Shown in pieces: positions 1 to 12,300 of a DNA stretch of 64,000 nucleotides (position 1 is the stretch's first letter; each line of letters starts with the position of its first letter). The notes under the pieces are model-generated. The model saw nothing but the letters and a program-made list of their open reading frames with translations, did not search any database and had not been told where the DNA came from. The translations under genes and the position numbers were made by a program. Location of the stretch: positions 1,328,836 through 1,392,835 of the forward strand of contig CAJINV010000007.1 of NCBI GenBank assembly GCA_905178155.1, in the 5' to 3' direction. Source of the DNA: Amoebophrya sp. A120 (Eukaryota > Sar > Dinophyceae > Syndiniales > Amoebophryaceae).

Positions 1-1545
1 GACGATGTATCACATGTAAAAATGTCTGGGTCTGGAAGGTTGGAACTTGTGATGCTAACTTTGGATGCTAAAAAAAACTGTATTGCATGACCAGCAAGAG
101 GAGCCCAGTTTGTGCTACGCGGGGAGGGCATTTGTCATGCGGGATAGGCATCAGGAAGGCCTCTAAAAATATGTGATGCTAGATCATGCATTACAGACAT
201 CTTGACTCATGCAAAATATGCATGACAAACCTTGTAAACTTCCAGACCCAGACATTTTTACATTTGATACGATGCGGCCACCGCCTACATGAAAAAATTC
301 GGCTGGAAGGAGGGCAGCGGGTTGGGGAGGGAGCAACAAGGTATGAGAAAAATGAACGGTTGCTTTTTCTTTTTGATAATGCTGGCTACACAATCAAAAC
401 CTATGAAGTCGTCTCTAGCTTGACGACGGCGAAACTGTTCTTCGCGTCGTGTCTCTTTGAGGTGTGATGTCGCAGGTCACGCACGGGGAGGGAGGATCTT
501 CTTCTTCTACCCAGCACAATTCTATCTCCTCTAGTACAACACATGAGGAGAAGAAACCATGATCATGATCCCGCCAGGTATTACTGCCCCGCTGATTATG
601 CGGAAGACAGATCGCGGCGCGGGGACGGTCGTGCAGGGTACGACGATGCCGGCCCGGAAATTCGATCCGAAAGTCGGCCCAAGCACCGTGGTTGTGCTCA
701 TGAACGCAGTCGGACGCGGGGAGGTTATCGTGGAGAAAAATGCAGCTCGATTTACTGCTGCGAGAGGTGGGGATATACTTGTCATGCTGTTTCAAGATCT
801 GATGACAGGTCAGTTGACGGATAATACGAAGCTGCTAATAGTTATACATGATTTTTCAAAGATGCATGGCAAGTGCAGAAAGCGCGGCCTCTGCGCATCA
901 GAACGCTGTGCATATGGCTGAGCTTTCTGTACAGATCAGTACATCTAACAGAGTAAGCATCACACATGATTTCTATGCTTGCACGACCACGAGCCGACCA
1001 GCAGGAATACGCGAGACAAATTTTTCTCTTCTCGATACCCATCGACGAAGATCTGCAGGAGGAGATGACGGAGGAAGCAGGTACAGAAATGATAATGCGT
1101 TCTTGCAAATATGTCTGGGTCTGGTTTTGTGGCATGAGCAGTAGTCTGTATTGCATGAAGCGAATTGATGACGAGTCTTTTTGTCGCGCTGGGAGGCAGT
1201 TTCTCGTTCGATTTACGAGTGAGTCTGCATCTGCACTGACGTCGTAGTTCAAATACTTGTATATGCGTTCATGTTGTCGTACAGAAAAAGGCCTTCTTGT
1301 GTAAAGTTTTGCGAAAAAATTATTCAGGTAAATACGGCAAAGTGGTGTCCTGTGTCATCAAGGAGGCGGCCAAGGACGTGCCCGACAAGGAGTCTGTCCG
1401 GATTTTCCTGGAGTTTGACAGCGTTCAGGGAGGGCAATTTGCCAAGGCGAAGTTTACAAACCGGTATTTCGGCGGCCGCTATGTGAACTGTCTCTTCTAC
1501 GAGCCAACCCTGTACAAAGCCGGACAGTACTTCGAAAAGCTGTGA
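1..1545 (+). CDS. SPF45/RBM17-like splicing factor, 5' end cut by the window
   Basis: Exons 1-7, 275-340, 578-725, about 1043-1080 and 1328-1545 give a G-patch (KKFGWKEGSGLGREQQG) followed by a C-terminal RRM of the UHM type (SVRIFLEFDSV, RYFGGRYVNCLFYEP), ending 30-odd residues later as SPF45 does. SPF45 is a nuclear splicing factor whose UHM binds ULM motifs of SF3B1, U2AF and SF1 during 3' splice-site choice (family knowledge). Introns 341-577 and 1081-1327 are canonical GT-AG. The first intron is an introner (8-269). The one near 726-1042 also looks like an introner, and its removal rebuilds the conserved GEVDEDL-type segment. The N-terminal part lies outside the window. Confidence 0.8.
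8..269 (+). mobile_element. Introner, family A, in SPF45
   Basis: Terminal inverted repeats of the TATCACATGTAAAAATG / CATTTTTACATTTGATA type with subterminal TCTGGGTCTGG / CCAGACCCAGA. It is flanked by CGATG at 3-7 and 270-274. Removing it plus one CGATG joins the reading frame into the G-patch. Internal TTGTNATGC motifs are present. Confidence 0.9.
726..1042 (+). mobile_element. Probable degenerate introner (family K) in SPF45
   Basis: The 5' end TATCGTGGAGAAAAATG is roughly inverted at TTTTTCTCTTCTCGATA (about 1021-1036). The interior has CTTGTCATGC and GCATGGCAAG motifs as in other introners. No AG lies at the position needed to continue SPF45, and no clear 5-bp duplication survives. The limits are inferred from the SPF45 protein pattern. 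Confidence 0.5.
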
Positions 1546-2487
1546 AGTTCATTTTCGAAGGCATATAGCAGCTGGCTGTTCGTCTTGCTGTGTCGGGGGA
1601 GACGAAAGATGTGCTGGCATAGTGCTCTACAACAGCTCGTGACAATAAAGTTATGAACACGCTTGAGCAGGACCAAGCGGCAGCGACAAGAAGTAGCCTT
1701 CCAGATCTTCATGCGACAAAACAGTTATTCATATCCTCCTTCGTGGAGGATTCCTCGAGGAAGAAGTACTTACTTACTACATCAATCCGCCACATCAGAG
1801 TTGTCACTCCGTGGTCGCAGAACTTTGGGGACTGTACTTGGAAGAACGACGACCGCCATGTTCGTTTCTCTGACCACCATCTCGTGAATAAAATCGATCT
1901 GTGTTATATGCCTAGTAAAAATCGCCATCACAACTTACCAAGGTATTATTTCGTCGTGAGTTGCAATTCCGTAATATCTATGTTGTTTCTACCATAATTC
2001 TCGACGTCTGAGACTGAGCGGACCGTGTTCATCAGCTTTCTCGACCCTTTCGTATTTTGTGCAGGAGGAGGACCGACTGTCTTTGTTTGAGTGAACCAAG
2101 GCTTGTTTGTTTGCTTGTTCTGTTGTTCTTCGGCTCGTCGTGTTGCTGCTGTGTCAATTCCACGCGACGTCTTTTGCATTTCGATCGGCAGTAGAACAAG
2201 CCTTAGTATGGCTTGTTTTACATAATTCACAGAACCTGTGTGGTTTGCAATTTGTGTGGGCCGCTTTGTGTCTCATTATGAAAAAATCAATTCATAGGCG
2301 AGGAGGGCTAGAAGGGATTAAAGCACCACACAAGTGGTCAGAGTCAACATCGCATGTGCGTCGACACGTTTGTGCAGCCACTTGACATCTCTGCCCGTTC
2401 AAGAGGGTCTTGCGCGGCGGGGGGTTTTCTACATCGAGAATAAGTAAGTTACGCAGGAGTTTCTGGAGCAAATAAAACTGGCACGAG
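1546..2487. other. Intergenic, nothing recognised
   Basis: An AT-richer stretch with only short overlapping ORFs. It should hold the 3' end of SPF45 and the 5' region of the next gene. AG sites occur before the next ATG, so trans-splicing cannot be judged from DNA. Confidence 0.5.
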
Positions 2488-5400
2488 ATGTTCGGGCTCG
2501 CGGACCGGTTTGACAAGCCCGCGGCCTACAGCCCCGGCCCCGGACACTACGAACACCGGAGCGCTTTTGGCACCAAGGGAAGCGACGATCTCACCACGCA
2601 GCTCGTCCAGAAGCTGTACCAACTGCCCAACGATCCGCTGAACCTAACCTCCATCAGCGTCCGGTCGACGAGATGTAATGAAAAATGAGCTTAATATTCA
2701 ACGATAGAGCTGCTCGTGGACACGACTTTCATAGAATTCCAGCTGACCTCAGATCTTGTGCGTTTTTACGACATTGACCCAGAAGAAACAAAGTGCAGTT
2801 CTAGATGTTGGGAGAATCTATCTACTCTTCGGCCTAAATCAGACAGAGACAGCTAGCGGCCACTGATTTACATCAAATTTTTTATACGGAGTAACAAACT
2901 AACACAGCAACACACTTCGACGACTCGCTGGCGGCCAGGGTAGCGCGCTTGGAGACCTCCCTCAATTGCAACAGAACCTCTGCGTGCGCGCCGGGCAGGA
3001 GACGAGGCGGCGGACCTTCCGGGGTAAGATTGATTTTCTGCTGATTGTAGCGTCGTGATTCGTACTCGTGATTCGTTTATAATTGCGTGCATGATAAAAA
3101 GCGACATTCACATTTGTACTTCTGTAGCATGAGCTACCGCATCCTGCATATCACGATTAAACAGGTTCTCGCATCGTCGTCGACGGAATTCCAAAGCGCA
3201 CAGGACGCCGGCTTCCAGCGACATTCCTGGCTTGCGGGAGAGTTGAGCGGCGACGTGTAAGAAATTATTCTGATACGTGCTTATCTCGTCCTCCAATAAA
3301 TAGTTTTTTTTGCCATCTGGAATTGCGATTCTTTTTTAGGATTGTTGCAGATGCTCCTTGCATCTCACACGAAATTTTTATTTGTCGTGCGTCGCATCTT
3401 TGATTTAATTGTTGAAGAGGGCGCACGCGCACGCTTTGTTTCTCATGGGTCAGGAATACTACAGAGAGAAGATAAAACTAAAACCGGAATGAAAACTAAA
3501 CATAAAAAACATCAGCTTTTGCTTTAAGTCCACGAACACGCCCATAAACATCGGCCCGGGGAGCTACAGTTCCATGCAATCCACCGCCCCGGAGAAGGTG
3601 ATTCCGAAAAGTCACAACTACCTGGTGCAACGAAGCGAGGAGATCGCGCGGAACCGACGAGATCTGTGGATCCAGAAGCGACTGCACACCGGCGCAGCTC
3701 CGAGTCCGTTCAGCATGATGAATGGGGACAAATCTTTATCGCTCAGCTATACCCAGTTCGGAAACGGCGGTATGTCGGTCCAGCAAGTAGGTGGACCACT
3801 ACAGATGAACCCGCCGATGGTATCAAAATGAAAAATCCCCCCTCCCCATATCAAAACGAAAATTTGTGATGCTGATTTGTGACCACAAATCGGCTTTGTA
3901 TTGCAGAGAGGCACTGCGGCCAGATCCCCAGGCTAGGTAGGGGCGTATGGGTCTAGTAGTTCAGCATGGCAAACGGCCCCCCTTTAGGCCCAGCAGCATG
4001 ACAAATCGCTTCCATAATGGGGCGGAAGCTTCTGCCCTTGTCTTCTTGCAAGACAGATGTGATTTGTGACCTCAAATCCCCAACGCAAATTTTTAGAAGC
4101 ATGCCTTTTCAATATGGGGGGGGGGATTTTTCCTCTCAATAGATGGTGACGAACGTGCCGCAATCGGCGTCAGACCAGCAGCCCGCGGTCTACCCCCCGC
4201 CGATGGGCAGCGGACCGCAGCAGCCACCCATGGTGTACTACTCCGACCCGCCGGCGAACCCCCTGCAGCTTGCAGGCGCATCGAAGAGTAGCCGCACGGT
4301 GGACCTGCATCACGCGCGGGGGGACAACATGCAGCTCCAAGCGGAAAATTATATCAACAAACCGAGCAGCGAACAGCAAGGGGTAGAGCAAGTACAACAG
4401 CAGTTCCAGTCTACTGCTCTCCAGCAGCCACCACCGATGATAAACGGGGTGCAAATTATATCGGGAACGCAGCCCGCGATGTCCAGTTCCTACGTGCCCG
4501 GCGCTGGCCCACCATCTACTTCGGGAGTCTCGCCCGTGGCTGTGCAACAGCACTTGCAGCATCAACAGCACCAGCACCCCGGAGTCACGCAGAGCCACGT
4601 GCCGCGAACGATCAACTACAATGACGATCACGTTTCCCCCCACCAGTCACAGAACTCGCAGTTGCAGGAGGACAAGAATCCGTTTTCAGCTGCGCACCAA
4701 GCCGCGACAGCGGGGTATCACGGCTACGGATCGGTGCCGGAGCCGATGGGCAGCAGCAGTAGTGGTTTTCATGACCACAGTGCTCCGACAAGTCGCAATC
4801 AGCGTCAGCAACTATATGGCCGTACTAACTACGGATTTGTCAAGTAGTCCAAAAAATTTCAGGGTCCGCGCGTGATGGTATCAGAGGAGGCAGCACAGCT
4901 CACGCATAAAGGCCTCCTTGTATTTTTTTGCATCGTCCGATCCTTAAGCTAGCTAGTTAGGAAGGCGGGCCGCTTCCAGTATCCCCGAGGTCCTGGTACA
5001 TAAATTCGTGTCGGAGCGGGGGGCTAGCCCGCAACCCCGAGCACCGGCAACAAGCGGCACAGGCTCCACGCAACGAAAAAGCTTCCGGGAAACGAAGGCC
5101 GTGGCAACCTGGCTGGCAAGACAAGAGCCATTCTTTTAGGACTCGCGACACAGTTCCGACGCACAGTGTCAGGACTCCACGCAAGACGGCTATGCGATCG
5201 TGAGAAAACGGCGCCAGGCCTGACCCCAACAAAAGAAGGGCACTGGCAGCGGCTTCTCCCACAGGCTGGGCGCACTGTTCATGGCCCCCCGCTTGCTTGG
5301 CTCGCCTCGCCTGACACTCACAAACGAAATGCAGGACGACCCGGCTATCGCGCACTTGCATACACCTGCCAAAGCCCCCGCTAAAGATTGCAGGCCACTG

Positions 5401-7735
5401 CCTCCGGGGGTGCTTGGGTTGGGTAATTTGCCTGGCGCCCATTGCAGCGGTCCCAATCCTTCAAAAGCGGGGTAGCCGGTGCCCGGCAAAGCTCGGCCCC
5501 CATCAAAGACGTGGCCAAAGCAAAACCTCAGAAACTAAGCAGCCTGCCCCACATCGCGACGGCCCTCGCAAAAAACCCAACGCGGGCGCACCTCCGGGCG
5601 GGCCGGCTAGCGCTAGTGTGGCTGCGCTACTGAAGCGCGGCCCGCCTGGTTCGGCGCCCACTGCTTTATGCAAAAGCAGGTGGGCGCAGCGCAGAAGCAA
5701 AAAACCCGGCAGGTGTGGACTAGGGCGAAAATTGAAGGGGAAGGTGGGGGGCCTGATATTTCCAGCGAAGGGGGGGTGGTGGGTTGAAAAGAGCAGCGGG
5801 AAGACTGGGTCTGCCACGCATCCTCTGTCGAAGGGGCTGCGCGGGACGTGTCGGAAGAACTGCGCAGCACCATCGTGGATGTGACACAGGGCCACAGTTT
5901 CAACGCCTTCTGCCTCGTCGAAGAGTTCGGGGTCTTCACCTACAGCCCCGTCGCACATTGGGAGGGCAAGAAGCTCTGGGAAGCCCCTTGGCTTCTCTTG
6001 GGGGTGCGATTGCCTCCACGCCCAAGAGGTCCTTACGAAAGATTCAAACATGACCCGGGTCCGCAGCTCCAGAAACTGGCGGCCCCAGTAGCAGCCTGCC
6101 TAGTTAACTAGTTCAATGAATCTGCGCACTCACAGCCTCATTAGTGGGCGACGGATTTCGCATAAGCAAAGACAACACGGTGAGGGATACGCGCGGAGAC
6201 CCTGAAATTTTTTGGACCACTTTGAAAATCCGTAGTTAGTATGGCCACAGTGCTCCGACAAGTCGCAATCAGCGTCAGCAACTAGTCCGGGTAGACGCTT
6301 ACGGAAGACCAATATCATCCTCATCCTCTTCCAATCGTAATCTATCCAGCAGGAAAAAAAGTGTGTGAGTCTATACCGTCTATAGGCACTAGGAGCATCT
6401 TGACAAATCAGTGCGCCCCCATGACAAAAAAAATTCCAAACTGTTGAGCGCAGCTGGTAGAACGTGCATCAACCCCTTATGAAGAAAGAACAAGGTATAA
6501 AACTTTCCATGATAGTAATCTTCGTTTTGCATGAAGATCATGACATCTGTAGAAACAGTCTTGGTCGCTCTGCATGATAGATAATTGCTTGTACTCACTC
6601 AGTTTTTTCTTGGATGCAAGAACCCTTTTCAGATGCACGACGATCCTCAGTGGATCGGGAGTTTGGTGCAGCAGTACCACCGAGGGGGCAGTGCATCCTC
6701 GGTTGTGCCCGCGCAGCAACTACAGGGCTACAGCTACCACCCGCAGCAGCAACCGCCGGTATTCACATCGCCGACCAGCCGCGCGTTCGATCCGCCGCCC
6801 AGGTTGGTGATGAGTAGTACGGTATCCTATGTAAAAACGTCCCAACATGGGGATTTTGCAACACAAACCTTGAAGTTTTGGGAACCAAGCATGACAAATT
6901 GCAGGCTGTAGTGTAGTGCAGTTTAGCAAGGGAAGCCGCATAACAAATCGATCTCCTTATGCTGTTTACAGCATTACAAGTTCCAAAACGCGATTGATTT
7001 TGCCGATCATGGGATCGCGCATTACAAACGCTCTTGTGCTCGCAGATCTGCATTACAACTCTGGGGTGGGGACGTTTTTACTCAGGATATACGGCCGCAG
7101 CGCCCTCCGCGCAGCCGCAGAGTAGACCGACGTCGGCCTTGCAGCAGTTACGCATCAGGCAGCAGTATCAAATGCAAAAATGTCTGGGTCTGGAAGAATG
7201 CAACTTGTGATGCTGCATTTGGACTCCAAAAAAATCTGTATTGCATGAGTAGCAAAGGGAATGCAATTTTTGCTACGCTGAGAAGGCATTTCTCATGCGG
7301 AATAGGCATCAAAAAGCCCTCAAAAAATCTGTATCGCTAGGGTATGCATCACAGACATGGTGGCTCATGCAAAACGTGCATGACAAGTGTCAGAATCTTC
7401 CAGACCCAGACATTTTTACAGTTGATAAGCAGCAGATGCAACAGCTCGGCCCGGCTGCAGGATCATCTTACGTCGGCGGCACCGTGCACAGAGGTAAATA
7501 CAATTGATGTCATTTTATTCGTTTGATGAAAAATCAAAATGCTTGTCGTGCTTTCGCTTACTACTTTGAATTGAAGAACCTACTTCGGCGGCACGATGAT
7601 TTGATCAGCTACAATTCCGGGGGTTTTATTCGTTTTGCTCTTGACTTTCTTGCCCATTTCTGCTATCAAGGTGCGTCGGTTCCGAATCCGCAAATGCAAG
7701 CGTACGGGCAACCACAGATGCAAGTCGCGAGATAG
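2488..7735 (+). CDS. Gln-rich protein with sperm-tail PG-rich (SHIPPO-like) motifs
   Basis: The first exon (2488 to about 2662) encodes MFGLADRF..., with YSPGPGHYE. The exon from about 3529 encodes INIGPGSYSSMQS. PGPxxY repeats of this kind mark STPGR/SHIPPO proteins of the axoneme or tubulin cytoskeleton (family knowledge). Small GC-rich exons probably lie near 2970-3022 and 3163-3260, but I cannot phase them. Downstream exons 3529-3820, 4147 to about 4814, 6633-6822, 7095-7165, 7433-7493 and 7671-7735 encode a low-complexity Q/P/S-rich tail. Introners sit at 3821-4141, 6823-7089 and 7166-7427; intron 7494-7670 is GT-AG. A 1.4-kb insertion after 4814 places an in-frame stop at 4845-4847, so the gene may be split or truncated unless that segment is spliced out. 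Confidence 0.5.
3821..4141 (+). mobile_element. Introner, family C, in the PG-rich gene
   Basis: Starts TATCAAAATGAAAAATCCCC and ends in the inverted G-rich run and TCAATA. The 5-bp duplication is GATGG at 3816-3820 and 4142-4146. Removal joins ...MNPPM to VTNVPQ in frame. Stops inside the element end the upstream frame. Confidence 0.9.
4816..6246. mobile_element. 1.43-kb inverted-repeat insertion, unclassified
   Basis: A roughly 55-bp arm at 4816-4872 recurs inverted at 6190-6246 with about 90% identity by eye. Directly outside the arms, a roughly 38-bp exon segment (4777-4814) is repeated in direct orientation at 6246-6283. The interior (about 4960-6110) is GC-rich with no convincing protein; the ORFs there are low-complexity and overlap in all frames. 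This looks like an insertion with an unusually long target duplication, or a repair event. Confidence 0.6.
6823..7089 (+). mobile_element. Introner, family B, in the PG-rich gene
   Basis: Ends TATCCTATGTAAAAACG / CGTTTTTACTCAGGATA. Duplication TACGG at 6818-6822 and 7090-7094. Removal gives an uninterrupted S-T-A-A-A-P-S-A-Q frame. Confidence 0.92.
7166..7427 (+). mobile_element. Introner, family A, in the PG-rich gene
   Basis: Starts TATCAAATGCAAAAATG with subterminal TCTGGGTCTGG and the inverted copy at the 3' end (ends GTTGATA). Duplication AGCAG at 7161-7165 and 7428-7432. Removal joins RIRQQ to MQQLGP. The coding segment between this and the previous introner is only about 70 bp. Confidence 0.9.
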
Positions 7736-9346
7736 CGCTTGGTAGTCTGAGAACGGGAGGGATCAACAAACCCAGAAATTGCTCGGAAAGTTTCATGATC
7801 TGGAACGTCGTTGAACGTCTGTCTTTCTTCAATTTCAATCAATTACAAGCCAATACTTCATTTTCAATCAATTACAAGCCAGTTTTTATCTAATGACTTC
7901 AGGGTTTGATATCGCTAAGAACTTACTAGGAACTGCAGGCGCACGGTCGGAGTGAAGACACGTTGTGCCTGCTCAGTTCTTGTCCTGCGGCTCTCCAGGG
8001 TCGCAAAACAAAATTGAACTTTTCTCGCTTTTCCATGCCACTGCGTGTGACATCAGGACTGGGTGATGTAGTTTTCATGCAATTGCTCTCGTGGTTGTGG
8101 TTCCACTTCTTTGCAGCTAGGAGTAATCCAAGTAGAACTCCCGAGATCTTCAAATTCGAAAGCCTCGAAGGGATGAAAAATACGTATTGAGGACACGTAA
8201 ATCCAACGTAGTGGTAGTCGTTCTGTAACTCCCGGGCATTATTAGAGCACCACGTGAGCAAGAGCAGGCTCCCGCCAAATAGTAGACTTGAAACTTCGTC
8301 CGATTTCTCTACCGCTGTGACCACGTGGTCATCTGGTCCTGTAGGTCTATCCGCGCATGGCAGCACAGTGCGTTTTTACACGCCGAAAAATTAAAGCAGC
8401 GGAAGAAGGATTTTTATCGGAAGTAGAGGAGGCTTCGATTTCAATTCCATCGCTGTGTTATCAATTATCGACATTTTTCTCTTGTATCTATCCCTTTGTT
8501 TGGATTGGAGCCGAGGAAAAGACTCTATGAACCAAAAAATGCACGAAGCAGCTCAGGTATTTTGTGAGCTGTGGAACGAAAATCAATGGTGAAAATGTGG
8601 AAAAATAAAGTCATCAGCCTCTAGTATGACGTCGCTGTTGTATTTGTTGTGAAATACTGTTTGAACTTATCAATTGTATGATAACGGGAAACTTTTTTCG
8701 GCATTATCGCAAACTACAGCGAGTTTGTTAATAATCCTGTTCCGCAACAGGCGAAGAGAGTCCTCTTGGTGTTCTGGCTTCAGGCGTTTGAATCGCAAAA
8801 ATAATGGCAATCGGTCAAGGTAGTTCATCTCCGCATAGTCGGTCGTTCGGTCGTGTGCAATTATAAAACTTCTTCGGATGCTTCTATGTGCAAACTGGCT
8901 GCAAAAATGCAGGTTCGGTCGAAACAATGTAGATTTCGTGCAAGTTAGTAGAAGAGCTGCAACACATTCCTTCGGTTCGTACAGGATGAATATCAACTCG
9001 CGTTTGTCGTTCTTTTCGTCCAGATTTATGCTCCGCGGAGCAGCAGTAGCTTCGTGCAGGCAATAGAATACAGTTGTGTGATGCATCAGGTTTGGTACTA
9101 TAATCTGCTTCTCGTCGCATGGTAAAGTATAGGTAAAAATTTCTACAACCAGGATTTTGTTGTATTACTTGAAACCCAATAATGCCCCCTGCTTGATCTT
9201 GTGGTCCCACATTATGTGATCCCGCAGTTGTCAGCAATCCATTATCTCTTTTGTCCCACCCGTGTTTATTGTGTGTCACCCACCTCATTGTTTCGCTACT
9301 TCATTTCGAATTGATATTGACCATAAAAAAAAGTACAACGCCCACC
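7736..9346. other. Intergenic, no supported gene
   Basis: AT-rich. A 29-bp tandem duplication (CAATCAATTACAAGCCA twice) lies near 7834-7882. Minus-strand ORFs at 7926-8366 and 8670-9086 lack recognisable domains and the local codon bias. The promoter of the MLO-like gene should lie here. Confidence 0.5.
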
Positions 9347-12300
9347 ATGGCTATACTAGCTTCACAGAACGTTCTCCGCACCTCCGGCCGCTCCTCCCGG
9401 CGGCAGAAGAAGGGGATATCCGTGATGACGGCGGTTTTTGGGTCGGTTGTCTTTCTCCTCCTCGACACACAACTCTTCCCTTACTTGTTCGGCGACCAGC
9501 ACGTCCCCCTGACGGCAGATTTTTATATCAAAAAAAATAACTCTCGTCGGGAACAAAAGATGCGAACCATTTATTTGAACGAGAATTCAGTTACGAATCC
9601 TATACCGCAGACGGGGGAGCTGCTGGTCGAAGAGCACCACACGGCAAGAACCAGTACATCGCCCGGAAGTAGCTCTACAACAGCGGCAGATGTTAAAAAT
9701 GATGTCAAAGAGCAGGTGTTGGGAGCACAGCAGGAGTACAACGATGATATTAACGCCAATTCTGGCGCTCCGTCCTTGTTCAACATCGCGTCTTCATTCG
9801 GTAAAAATGGTAAAAATGCTGCTATCACTCTGGAGGAAGAGGAGCTCGAGGTTTCCGGGAACGTGTACGTGTTAGAGATCGCCGTGGTCATCATTCTCTC
9901 GCTGCTCTTCGAGTACTGCGAGGACATGCTCCGCGAGAACCTGGCGAGGAAGGAAAAGGAAGTGGCGCTGGATATTTTGGACTCCTGTTTCGGAGAATTG
10001 ACCGTGCTGGGCTTCATCGGTATTGAAGGTTTTCGCACGACCAAAAACTAGAAGAGGCTCCTTAAAATCATGTTGTATATCGACCTGTAAGGTGAAATAT
10101 CTCAAAAATATTGTGGTTTTTGCAAACGCAAGCTCCGCGTGGATGACCACGTCGTCGAGATTGATGTGAACGTGAAATACTACTCGCTTTTCAAAACTGT
10201 CAATGTCATATACGTACTATCATCCCAGGTCTCGCCGTGTTTATTTCCACGAAAACGGGGGCTGCGACGAGATTAGCGGAGCGGCTAGTGCCCGGCTACG
10301 ACGGCGAGGGGGAAAACCCACTGTCCGAGTCCTTTGAGAATGTGCACATGTGCATCTTCTGCGTGATGATGGTATTCATGTTCCAGGCGGCCACGTTGAT
10401 GTACATCGCGGAAGACTTGGACCGGGTGTGGGACCGATGGGAGTCCATGTCGCCCAAGGGCCGGTCGAATTCTATCGAGGCGGTGCTGAAACGCGCGGGG
10501 TACGTGGACCGCGACGGGAACCGGGTGCAGTCGTTTAGCCCGGGCACTTTCCGCGAACGCATGTGGCACCAGAAAAGCCACAAAATGGTATAGATGCTTG
10601 GAATTTGCACTTCGTATGAACCCATGAGTTTAATATTACGCTGTGATGTACTTGTACTACTAGTCGTGTATGTGCAGTCGTGAAGTAGATTTGATGAAGA
10701 TGCCTTTGACAAGAACACCGTAGATACCAATTTGTTTCATCTACCACGACAATTTCTTCACGACAGATGGTTTTGTGGCACGGGCTCCGGCATTTGTTTT
10801 GCTATCCGGTGGCGATCGACGAGGACGAAAATCATTTGTCCGACATTGTGGAGGTCAAGGACCCGGCCTCCTTCGATTTCCGGATGTATTTGTCCAGCAA
10901 GATGGGCCAGCTTTTGACGGATCTCGTGGAGGTCGACAACCGCACGTGGCTCTTCGCGCTGGTGGTCGTGGTGCCGTTTGTGTCCGTCGCGACCACGGTC
11001 TCCCCGGTCGTCATTATGGTGATGCAAACCGTCATGGGGCTGATCTTCTCCTGTACGATGAATTATATGATTGTTGTTTATAATGAAAAGTAAAAACTTG
11101 TGTGCGGCCACTCGATTGGTGGGGGGGATGGGCGGGTTTACGTTTAATAGAGGAACTATCTATTGCACAAAATCAAAATGAACTTGTTGCGTCGGAACCG
11201 GAAGTTGTTGGTTTTTTTGGATTGCGGCTGCTCAGTCTTTTCTACTAGTGGTACTCAATGAAAAGCATGATGAAGATGTACTTCATGTACGTTGGCTTCG
11301 ATTTTTAATCCAAAACCAAAACAGGTATTTTCGCGTGGCTGCTTTCCGACCTAACGCGTGTGGAGTACAACCTGTGCCCGCAGCTGGGCGCGGACGCGCC
11401 GGAGTGGCTGGAGTACATGGCGGAGAAGGAGTTCAACACGATGAACAACGCAGACAAGATATCCTGAGTAAAAACGTCCCCACGACCCCAGAGTTGTCAA
11501 GATGGGGACTTCGCAACACAAACCTAGAAGTTCAGAGAGTCACGCATGACAAGTCGCACTGCTTAGTGTAGTAGTGTCAAGCGGCAATCTGCGGCCATGG
11601 TGCAATGGGGGGGAAAAGTGTGTCGCATTTTGTTTAGCATGACCAGTCCGGTCGTGTGGGGACGCTTTTACTCAGGATACAAGAAGGGTCGCAAAATCGT
11701 CGCGATGGGCGTCACCCGCGAGTCCCAGGCGCCGGGGGCAGAGCACATGGCGAAGGGGGGACTGCTGAACGGGGACGGCATGAGCGCCGAGTTGCGGGAG
11801 CGGTTGCTTTTCAAAGAGTCCACCACGCTTGCGAGCCTGATGGCGCCGGTGCACTTCCGGATCCTGGAGCGGCGGTCCGAGCTGGAAAAGAAGCAGATGG
11901 AGAGCAGCAGCAAGGACGAGTACTTGGAGAAGGTCGCGGAAGAGATGGGGGAGAACAAGCGTCCGCTGCACGTCCGGCTGCTCGGCGGCAAGGAGGACTA
12001 CATTCCGCACGAGCACTATCCAAGAAAAAAACTGTGTTATTGTAACTTTCTTTGGCTGGTGACAGCATCGCAAATTTAGATTTTCTCTACGTGACAGAGA
12101 AAACCTGTCATGCGTGGCCCTTCTTGTAAGAGAAAACACACATGAAGAGAAGACTTCATGGCTGTCTGGCATGACAGGCGTAACTCTGTTGCATGTTCTG
12201 CATTTTTACAGAGTTCCACTCACAGAGTTTTTTTCTTGCATAAGCACGACCGGCTGTTCCACTTCCACGAGTTCGGGGTCGGGGTGTGCAACCAGATCAT

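Noticed and set aside
5414-6111. Several overlapping ORFs on both strands between 5.2 and 6.1 kb
   Set aside because: They lie in the GC-rich core of an insertion, overlap in several frames and show no domain or codon bias.
8670-9086. Minus-strand 138-codon ORF
   Set aside because: No recognisable motif, AT-rich codons, and another minus ORF overlaps it; the neighbours are all on the plus strand.
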